Of a DNA stretch of 64,000 bases, positions 47,951 through 55,900 are shown piece by piece. The first letter of the stretch is position 1; each line of letters starts with the position of its first letter. The DNA is from Nocardiopsis endophytica (lineage in GTDB: Bacteria; Actinomycetota; Actinomycetes; Streptosporangiales; Streptosporangiaceae): assembly GCF_027706725.1 (NCBI RefSeq), contig NZ_JAQFWQ010000003.1, positions 62,001 to 126,000 on the forward strand, in the 5' to 3' direction. The notes under the pieces were generated by a model that was given only the letters and a program-made list of their open reading frames with translations, searched no databases and was not told where the DNA came from. The position numbers and the translations under genes are program-made.

Positions 47951-49168
47951 ATGGAGAAAGACGCCGAGCAGGTGCTCGCCTACCCGATCCCCGCCCCTTC
48001 GGCGCTGGAGCCGCCGTCCGAGTGGGAACGGCTGCGCTCGGAGTGCCCGGTCGCCCGGGTCACCCTGCCCTCCGGGGACGGGGCCGCGCTGGTCACCCGG
48101 TACGAGGACGTCAGGAGCGTGCTCGCCGATCCGCGCTTCACCCGCCGCCTCACCGGCGAGGGCGCCGCCCGCATCGCCGCCAACGAGTCGGGCGGGGTGT
48201 TCAACAGCGACATGGCCTCGGCCGTGCCCGACAGCGGCGAGGGCCACCAGCGCTGGCGCCGCGAGGTCGGCAAGTGGTTCACCGCCAAGCGCATGAACGC
48301 GCTGCGCCCCGGCATCCGGGAGATGGCCGAACGGCTCATCGACGGCATGGTGGCGGAGGGCGCGCCCGCCGACCTCAAGGCCCACCTGGGCTTCCCGCTG
48401 CCGGTCTGGGTGATCTGCGACCTGCTCGGCGTCCCCGAGTCCGACCGGGACCGGTTCTCCTACTGGTCGGACACCCTGCTCAACCTCACGCGCTACACCG
48501 AGGAGGAGATCTCCGCCGCCCAGAAGGAGTTCTTCGCCTACATGTCCGCGCACATCGGGCGCCGGCGCACCGACCCGGGCGACGACCTGCTCAGCGCGCT
48601 CATCACGGGCCCGGACGGGGACGGCGCTCGGCTGACCGACATGGAGCTGGTCGCCACCGGGATGGGCCTGCTCGTCGCCGGGCACGAGACCACCGCCAAC
48701 ATGATCGGCAAGATGGTCGCGATGCTGCTGTCCGACCGGAGCCGGTGGGAGCGGCTGCTGGAGGAGCGCGGCCTGGTGCGCACCGCCGTGGAGGAGGCGC
48801 TGCGCTTCGACGCCAACTCCGGCATCGGCCTGCCCCGCTTCATCACCGAGGACGCCGAGATCGGCGGCGAGACCGTTCCCGCCGGGACGACGGTGATGTG
48901 CGCGATGGCCGCCGCCAACCGGGACCCGGGGGCGTTCGAGGGCGCCGACACGATGGTGCTCGACCGCCTGCCCAACCAGCACATCGCCTTCGGATCGGGC
49001 GCGCACTCCTGCCTGGGCCAGGCGCTGGCCCGCACCGAGCTGCAGGTGGTGCTGGAGGTGCTGCTGGACCGGCTGCCCGGCCTGGACCTCGCGGTCCCCG
49101 CCGATGAGCTGCGGCGGGTCGACGGGCTCGCCGTCGGCGGGCTGGCGACCGTCCCGGTGAGGTGGTGA
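47951..49168 (+). CDS. Cytochrome P450 (first of two)
   Basis: A soluble bacterial P450 monooxygenase of 405 residues. Signatures are AGHETTANM (I-helix, oxygen activation), EEALRF (ExxR), and the haem loop FGSGAHSCLGQALAR with the Cys ligand. The N-terminal part (WERLRSECPVARV, VTRYEDVRSVLADPRFTRR) is typical of class I, ferredoxin-dependent enzymes. ATG 47951 follows GAGGAAGG. Its stop is within 3 nt of the TetR gene, and ferredoxin and reductase genes follow, so the electron supply is encoded in the same operon. The substrate is unknown; tailoring of the upstream cluster product is possible. Confidence 0.93.
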   Translation: MEKDAEQVLAYPIPAPSALEPPSEWERLRSECPVARVTLPSGDGAALVTRYEDVRSVLADPRFTRRLTGEGAARIAANESGGVFNSDMASAVPDSGEGHQRWRREVGKWFTAKRMNALRPGIREMAERLIDGMVAEGAPADLKAHLGFPLPVWVICDLLGVPESDRDRFSYWSDTLLNLTRYTEEEISAAQKEFFAYMSAHIGRRRTDPGDDLLSALITGPDGDGARLTDMELVATGMGLLVAGHETTANMIGKMVAMLLSDRSRWERLLEERGLVRTAVEEALRFDANSGIGLPRFITEDAEIGGETVPAGTTVMCAMAAANRDPGAFEGADTMVLDRLPNQHIAFGSGAHSCLGQALARTELQVVLEVLLDRLPGLDLAVPADELRRVDGLAVGGLATVPVRW

Positions 49169-49170
49169 CC

Positions 49171-49842
49171 GTGCCTCCCGCCGCTTCCCGGTACGAGCGC
49201 TCCGAGTCCACCCGCGTCGCCATCATGGACGCCGCCGAGCGGCTGTACGCCGAGGAGGGCCTGTTCGCGGTCTCCAACCGGCAGGTCAGCGAGGCCGCCG
49301 GGCAGGGCAACAACGCCGCGGTCGGCTACCACTTCGGCACCAAGGCCGACCTGGTGCGCGCCATCGTGCGGCGGCACACCGACTCCGTCGAGGAACGGCG
49401 CATCGCCATGGTCGGCCGGGTGCGCGGCTCGGACGACACGCGCGCCTGGCTGGCGTGCCTGGTGCGGCCGGTCACCGAGCACCTGGACGGACTGGGGGTG
49501 CCCACCTGGTTCGCGCGCTTCAGCGTGCAGGTCATGGCCGATCCGGTGTTCCGCCGGATCATCGTCGAGGAGGCGCTGTCCGCACCGTCGCTGCGGGAGA
49601 TCATGCACGCGCTCGACATGCGCACCCGTGGGATCCCCGACGAGGTGCGCAGGGAGCGCGGGGACATGTTCCGCCACCTCATCCTCAACGTCTGCGCCGA
49701 GCGCGAGCGGAACCTCGCCGCAGGCCGCCCCACCCTCCGCGGCACCTGGGACGAGGCCGCCACCGGGCTGGTCGACGCCCTGCACGGGCTCGTCCTCGCG
49801 CCCGTCTCCCCCTCCGGCGGGGCGGCCGGGTCGGGGGCCTGA
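49171..49842 (+). CDS. TetR-family regulator inside the P450 operon
   Basis: A repressor of about 223 residues with an N-terminal HTH (IMDAAERLYAEEGLFAVSNRQVSEAAGQGNNAAVGYHFGTKADLV) of the type with GNNAAVxYHFG, common in regulators beside P450s and efflux pumps. GTG 49171 has GAGG 8 nt upstream. GTG 49165 would overlap the P450 stop (GTGA) and GTG 49162 is also in frame. It is followed by ferredoxin after 110 bp. It probably binds the 47877-47894 site and controls its own operon and the divergent exporter. The ligand may be the P450 substrate. Confidence 0.88.
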   Translation: MPPAASRYERSESTRVAIMDAAERLYAEEGLFAVSNRQVSEAAGQGNNAAVGYHFGTKADLVRAIVRRHTDSVEERRIAMVGRVRGSDDTRAWLACLVRPVTEHLDGLGVPTWFARFSVQVMADPVFRRIIVEEALSAPSLREIMHALDMRTRGIPDEVRRERGDMFRHLILNVCAERERNLAAGRPTLRGTWDEAATGLVDALHGLVLAPVSPSGGAAGSGA

Positions 49843-49952
49843 CCCGCCCGTCCCCGCCCTGCGCACCCGAGGAACGCATCCCCCGCCGCCCCGGCCCGCG
49901 GTCCCGGGCCGGAATCCCGGAAACACAGCCGCCGAGCAGGTAAGGAGCGACC

Positions 49953-50153
49953 GTGAAGATCACCGTCGATGAGGACAAGTGCTGCGGCGCGGGCCAGTGC
50001 GCCCTGATCGCGCCCGAGGTGTTCGACCAGCGCGACGAGGACGGGGTCGTGGTGCTGCTCGACGCCGCCCCCGGCGAGGAGCACCACGGCGCCGTCCGCG
50101 AGTCGGCGCAGGTCTGCCCCGCCGCCGCGATCACCGTCGACGAGGACGCGTGA
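49953..50153 (+). CDS. [3Fe-4S]-type ferredoxin
   Basis: Electron carrier to class I P450s. The 66-residue acidic protein has cysteines at positions 10, 11 and 16 (DKCCGAGQCALIAPEVF) and a distal CP motif (SAQVCPAAAITV). This matches the small ferredoxins beside actinomycete P450s that carry a 3Fe-4S cluster. GTG 49953 follows AAGGAGCG. Its stop overlaps the reductase start (GTGA), so the redox partners are coupled. Confidence 0.93.
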   Translation: MKITVDEDKCCGAGQCALIAPEVFDQRDEDGVVVLLDAAPGEEHHGAVRESAQVCPAAAITVDEDA

Positions 50154-51373
50154 GCGCCTCGCCGCGCGTGGTGGTCGTCGGCGCCTCCGCGGCCGGACTC
50201 GCGACCGTGGAGGCGCTGCGCCGCAAGGGCCACGCGGGCGCCGTCACCGTCGTGGGCGCCGAGCCGTATGGGCCCTACGACCGGCCGCCGCTGTCCAAGC
50301 AGGTCCTGGCCGGGGCCTGGCCCCCGGAGCGCACCCGCCTGCGCACGCCCGAGGTGCTGGACGGGCTCGGCGCGGAGTGGGTGCTGGGCGACCCCGCGAC
50401 CGCCCTCGACCCGCTGTCGCGCACCGTGGCCACCGCGTCCGGGCGCGCGGTCGTCGGCGACGCCGTCGTGGTCGCCACCGGGGCGCGGCCCCGGACGCTG
50501 CCCGGCCAGGAGCGGCTGAAGGGCGTGCACGTCCTGCGCACCCTGGACGACGCGGCGGCCCTCCGCGCCGACCTGCTGGACGGCGCCCGGAGCGGGCGCG
50601 GGCGCCTGGTGGTGGTGGGCGAGGGCGTGCTCGGCGCCGAGGCCGCCGCCACCGCGCGCGGGCTCGGCCTGGACACCACGCTGGTCGGGCCGCAGCGCGT
50701 GCCGATGGAGGCCCAGCTGGGGCCGCTGGTCGGCGGGCTGTTGGCGGACCTGCACCGCACCGAGGGGGTCCGGCTGCGGCTGGGCACCGCCGTGGCCGGG
50801 ATCGCCGACAGCGGAAGCGGGCGGGTGCGCGGGGTCCTGCTGGACACCGGCGAGGAGCTGCCCGCCGACACGGTGCTGGTGGCCGTCGGCGCCCGCCCGG
50901 AGACCGACTGGCTGGAGGGGTCCGGCCTGGAGGTCTCCGACGGCCTGGTGTGCGACGCGCACTGCCGCGCCGCCGAGGGCGTGTACGCGGTCGGCGACGT
51001 GGCCCGCTGGCACCACGAGGGGCTGGGGCGGAGCCTGCGCCTGGAGAACCGCACCAACGCGGTGGAGCAGGCGGGCGCGGTCGCCGGGGCGGTCCTCGGC
51101 GACGAACGCCCTTACGCCCCCGTCCCCTACCTGTGGACGGACCAGTTCGGCGCCAAGATCCAGATCCACGGCCTGCCCTCGGCGTCGGCCGAGGCGGAGG
51201 TGGTGGAGGGCGCCCCCGGGGACGGCCGCTTCGTGGTCCGGTTCAGGCGCGGGAACCGGACCGAGGGGGTGCTGGGCTGGAACATGCCCAAGCAGGCGCG
51301 CCAGTGGAGACGCGAGGTCTCCGACGCCTTCGCGCCCCCGCCCCCGGTGCCCGGCTCCCCGGTCGCCGGGTGA
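50150..51373 (+). CDS. FAD-dependent ferredoxin reductase
   Basis: Passes electrons from NAD(P)H to the ferredoxin. The 407-residue protein has two Rossmann GxGxxG-type motifs (VVVVGASAAGLATVEALRR for FAD and LVVVGEGVLGAEAAATARGLG for NAD), the PYDRPPLSK motif of ferredoxin/putidaredoxin reductases, ATGARPRTLPG and VYAVGDVARW near the C terminus. The C-terminal domain is typical (YLWTDQFGAKIQIHG). GTG 50150 overlaps the ferredoxin stop. With the two P450s and ferredoxin it gives a complete class I electron chain. Confidence 0.93.
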   Translation: MSASPRVVVVGASAAGLATVEALRRKGHAGAVTVVGAEPYGPYDRPPLSKQVLAGAWPPERTRLRTPEVLDGLGAEWVLGDPATALDPLSRTVATASGRAVVGDAVVVATGARPRTLPGQERLKGVHVLRTLDDAAALRADLLDGARSGRGRLVVVGEGVLGAEAAATARGLGLDTTLVGPQRVPMEAQLGPLVGGLLADLHRTEGVRLRLGTAVAGIADSGSGRVRGVLLDTGEELPADTVLVAVGARPETDWLEGSGLEVSDGLVCDAHCRAAEGVYAVGDVARWHHEGLGRSLRLENRTNAVEQAGAVAGAVLGDERPYAPVPYLWTDQFGAKIQIHGLPSASAEAEVVEGAPGDGRFVVRFRRGNRTEGVLGWNMPKQARQWRREVSDAFAPPPPVPGSPVAG

Positions 51374-51581
51374 GAGGGGCGGGACCGCCGCATCCCACGA
51401 CCGGCGCCGCCGTCACGCCCCGACCCGTCCGGGCCGGGCGTCGGCGGCCTCTCGGACACCCCTGATGCGCGGCTCCGGCCCCGATGGGGCCGGAGCCGAC
51501 GCCGATCCCCCATCCGTGCGCCGCTCCCCCGCCGATGCGGCGCGCCGCCGCAGACCCACGGAACGACCACTGGAGTGCGCG

Positions 51582-52802
51582 ATGACCGACACGGCCGCCA
51601 CGAACACCGCCGACCTCCCCGAATACCCCGCGCCCCGGGACGCGGCATGCCCCTTCGACCCGGCGCCGGCCGCCCGTGCCGAGCAGGCCGCAGGCGCCCT
51701 GCGCCGCGTCCGCATGCCCACCGGCCAGGCCGTCTGGCTGGTGACGGGGCACGCCGAGCAGCGCACGCTGCTGGGCGACGCTCGCCTGAGCTCCGACGTC
51801 ACCAACGAGAACTACCCCCTGCCCGTCGACCGGCCGCGGCCGGAGGAGTCCTCGGTCGGCTTCATCCTGATGGACGACCCCGAGCACGCGCGGCTGCGGC
51901 GCATGGTCGCCTCGCCGTTCACCGTGAAGCGCGTGCAGGCGCTGCGCCCGGCCGTGCAGCGGATCGTGGACGAGCGGATCGACGCGATGCTCGCCGGTCC
52001 GAACCGGGCCGACCTGGTGCAGGACTTCGCCCTGCCGGTGCCGTCGCTGGTGATCTGCGAGCTGCTCGGCGTGCCCTACGCCGACTACGACTTCTTCCAG
52101 CGCAACAGCGCCGCCGTCATCAACCGCGACACGCCCCTGCCCGACCGGGACGCGGCGATGGGCGCGCTCTTCTCCTACCTGGCCGGGCTCGTGGACGACA
52201 AGGCCGGCTCCCCCGCCGACGACGTGCTCAGCGGCCTCGCGCAGCGGGTGCGCGACGGGGAGATCGACCGGAACGAGGCCGCCAAGATCGGCGTGCTGCT
52301 GCTCATCGCCGGGCACGAGACCACCGCGAACATGATCGCCCTGGGCACGGTCGCGCTGCTGGAGCACCCGGCCCAGCTGGAGCGGGTGCGCGAGGGCGAC
52401 GAGGCGACCGTCGCCTCGGCCGTGGAGGAGCTGCTGCGCTACCTGACGGTGATCCAGAGCGGCCTGCGGCGGGTGGCCCTGGAGGACATCGAGGTCGCCG
52501 GGGAGACGATCCGCGCCGGGGACGGCGTCCTCCTCGGCCTGGAGCTGGGCAACCGGGACGCGCGGGTGTTCGAGGACCCCGACACCCTCGACGTGCACCG
52601 GGGCGCACGCAACCACTCGGCCTTCGGGTTCGGCGTGCACCAGTGCCTGGGACAGCAGCTCGCACGCATGGAGCTGCAGGTGGCGTACGGGACGCTGTAC
52701 AAGCGCATCCCGTCCCTGAAGCTCGCGGTGGACGCCGCGGAGCTGCCGTTCAAGCACGACGGCCAGGTGTACGGCGTGTACGAGCTGCCCGTGACCTGGT
52801 AA
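51582..52802 (+). CDS. Cytochrome P450 (second of two), CYP105-like
   Basis: A second monooxygenase of 406 residues: IAGHETTANM (I-helix), EELLRYL (ExxR), FGFGVHQCLGQQLARMELQ (haem loop). The order YPAPRDAACPFDPAP, then VWLVTGHAEQRTLLGDARLSSD, then FILMDDPEHARLRRMV resembles CYP105-type actinomycete enzymes that hydroxylate macrolides, vitamin D or xenobiotics; family numbering is a guess. ATG 51582 follows TGGAG. It is 208 bp after the reductase, probably in the same transcription unit. The two P450s could act successively on one substrate. Confidence 0.92.
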   Translation: MTDTAATNTADLPEYPAPRDAACPFDPAPAARAEQAAGALRRVRMPTGQAVWLVTGHAEQRTLLGDARLSSDVTNENYPLPVDRPRPEESSVGFILMDDPEHARLRRMVASPFTVKRVQALRPAVQRIVDERIDAMLAGPNRADLVQDFALPVPSLVICELLGVPYADYDFFQRNSAAVINRDTPLPDRDAAMGALFSYLAGLVDDKAGSPADDVLSGLAQRVRDGEIDRNEAAKIGVLLLIAGHETTANMIALGTVALLEHPAQLERVREGDEATVASAVEELLRYLTVIQSGLRRVALEDIEVAGETIRAGDGVLLGLELGNRDARVFEDPDTLDVHRGARNHSAFGFGVHQCLGQQLARMELQVAYGTLYKRIPSLKLAVDAAELPFKHDGQVYGVYELPVTW

Positions 52803-52958
52803 GGACACCGCGAACCCCGCCCTCCCGGCCGGGAGGGGATCCGGCCCCGCCCCGCCCCCTTCCGGCCCGGCGCGCACCCGGTGAGACCGAAACGTCACCG
52901 CGCCCGTCCAAGATCACGGCTGGAGGACCGACGGCGACGGCGAGGAGACGGGCACCGC

Positions 52959-55900
52959 ATGGGCTGGATCGAGGTCGGGGACGGGGGCTCCGTGGCGCTG
53001 CGCGGGGTCGGGCGCGACGCGGAGCCGGTGTACCGGGGTGCGCAGGGACGCGAGACGGCCCGGGTACCCGCCAAGGTGAAGAAGGACCCGCACGTCGCCG
53101 CGCTGCTGGAGGTGCGGTCCTGGCTGGGCCGGCACGACCGCCGGGCACGGGAGCGCGTCGGCCACTGGATGCTGCGGTCGCTGCCGGTCCCGGCCGGGCT
53201 CCTCGGCGCGCTGTGGCCCGACCCGGTGTGGCGGCGGGCGCTCGACGGGCTGGTCGTCGCCCCCGTCACCGACGATGGGCCCGACCTCGCCCGCTGCGCG
53301 CTGCTCCGCGACGCCGACACGGACAAGGGCGCCTCCGGTGTCGGCCTGGACCGCGAGCCGGTGCGCCTGGACGCCGACCGCCTGCTCATCGTCCATCCCG
53401 TCCTCCTCGGCGACGACCTGAACGCGTGGTGGCTGCTGGCCCGGTCGCTGGGCGCCGAACAGGGGACCGCCCAGCTCGGCCGCGAGGTGTGGCGCCGCCC
53501 GCCCGGCATGGACCGCTCCACGGCCCGGTTGCGGGTGCCCCGCCGTTTCGAGTACGAGCAGGGCTGGGCGTTCGAGAAGCAGGTGATCGCGCTGGGCGGC
53601 CGGATCCGCGGCGAGTCCGCCCGCTTCTCCGTCACCGGCGACGCGCGCGGCGGCGAGGTCGGCCTCACCGTGGACCTGCGCTGGCAGGGGCCGGAGGCCA
53701 TGGTGTCCGTCGACGCCGTCTCCTGGTCGTGCCCGGGTGAGCGCATCGACGACACTGCCTGGTCGGAGGGGGTGCGCACGCTGATGGAGCTGTACCGGGC
53801 GCGGACCGCCGCCGACCACGGGGACCCCGAGCCCGAGGAGCTGTACGAGGCGGCCTGCGAGGAGCGCACGGCCGCCGATGCGGACCGGGCCGTCGGCAGC
53901 GGCATCGCCCCCGCGCCGCGCACACGCGCGTCGGTGCTCGCCGACCCCGAGGGCGTCGTCCCGGGCCGCCCCGCCGACGGGGACGGGAGCGAAGAGCGGG
54001 GCGAGGACGCGCTGGTCGCGTGCCGCTTCGTGCACCCGGCCCTGGACGAGCCGGTCGTCGTCACCGCGCCCCGGTCCGAGCTCGACGCCGACCGGGCCGC
54101 GCTGTCCGTGCTCGGACTGGTCCCGGCCGGGGAGACCCCGGCGGGCGCGGTGCGCACCCGCCCGCCGGGGTTCCTCGCCCGCGCCCTCGACCGGCACCCC
54201 GCCCGGCGCGACCTCGTCGTCGGACTCCTGCCCGAGCTGCGCGCGAGCGCCGAGCTCGCCTCAACGAAGCCCGGCCGGGCCCGAGACGCAATGCTCAAGA
54301 CCGCCGCCCGGCTGGAGGCGCAGGCCCCCGAGCTGCTGACCCTGTTCTACGACGAGTGCGCCGCCGTCCAGGCCCGCGTGGGCAGCGACACCTACGCCGC
54401 CGGGTTCTTCAAACTCGCCCGGGAGGCCGAGTCCCAGGGGCACCACCCGGTCGACGAGGCCGAAGTCGTGGACGCCTACCTGGGCTTCCCGCTCGGCGAC
54501 CGGGCGCCCGGCACGCTCAAGGCGCACGCCGCCGCACTCGCCGCCCGCCTGGCCCCCGGCCCCGCCCACGCCTGGCAGCGCCGCCTGGCCACCGCCTGGT
54601 CCGAGGCGGGCAGCCCCGCCTCCGGCCACCTGGCGACCGGCCTGAAGACGCTGGCGCAGGCGGCCGGACGCACCCCCGGCGCCTCCGGCGACCCCGACGA
54701 GGACCGGGCGGACGCCCGGGCGGTGCGCGCGCTGGCCGAGGGCGGCTCCCTGGAGCAGGCCGGGCCCGAGGTGTGGGAGTTCTTCGGCCCGCTGCTGGGC
54801 GCCGAGGCCCGCTCCGACCCGGCCTTCCTCGCCGTGCTGGCCACGCGGCTGCCCGAGCCCGCCCGGGACAGCGCCAAGGCGAGGACCGCCGCGGCCGGGG
54901 CCCTGGTCGGCGCCCTCGCCGGGACGGGCTCGGCGGCGCCCTTCACCGACTCCGGGGTGTCCGGCCCGGATGTCCTGCGCTGGCTGAACGGCTTCCTCGC
55001 CCGCTACAGCGGGATGACGCCGCCCGTGGACGGGCTGGAGGACCTGCTGCGCGACGCGGGGGCACGGCTCCGCGCGGAAGGGCTGGAGTGCGAGGTGCAC
55101 AGGGCCATGGACGCCCGGCCCGACACCCTCCTCGACCTGGGCCTGGTGAGCCTCCTGCTGTCCTGCGGCGTCCCGGTGGCCCCGCCCCGGGCGGTGGGCG
55201 GGCTGCGGCTGGCGGGCTACCTCGACACGGCCCGTGGGCCCGACCTGTCCGCGATGGCGGCCGACCCGGTCTGGGGCGCGCTGCTGCGGGAGGCGGTCGA
55301 CGGCAACCGCCTCGGCACGCTCGCGCTGGGCCGCCCGCACGAGAACCCGGCCCCCGGCGGGAAGCGGCGCGGCGCGGTCCCCGTCTCGCTGTCCGCCTCG
55401 CCCAAGGCCGCCAAGGCGCTGACGAAGGTCCCGGGCGCCGCCGACACCCTCGCCGGCCTGCTCCGCGACCACGCCGACCGCGCGGTCGACGGGGGCCTAC
55501 CGGACCTCTACACGGCCGTGCGCGACATCGACCGGTTCACCCTGCACGGCGCCGTGCCCGCATGGGTGAAGAAGCACGCGCGTGCCGTGATCGCCGCGGC
55601 CGACCCGGCGCACGCACTGGCCACCGCCCTGCGCGGCGGGCTGCTCGACGAACTGGCGCTGCCGCACCTGGCCGGAGCGGTGGGCCCCGGGGCCGCCCTG
55701 CTCGAGAGCGGGCCCGACCTGATCCTGACCGAGTACCCCTCCGGCGACCTCCGCCGCGACGCGCTGTGCCGGTCGCGGGCCGTGCTGCCCGACCGCCTCG
55801 GCCCCGAGACCGTCCTGCCCTTCGCCTTCGACCGGGCGACCACCCTGCGCGACACCTGCTTCGCCGTGGTCGGGGACGCCGTCGTCGCGGCCGAGCACGG

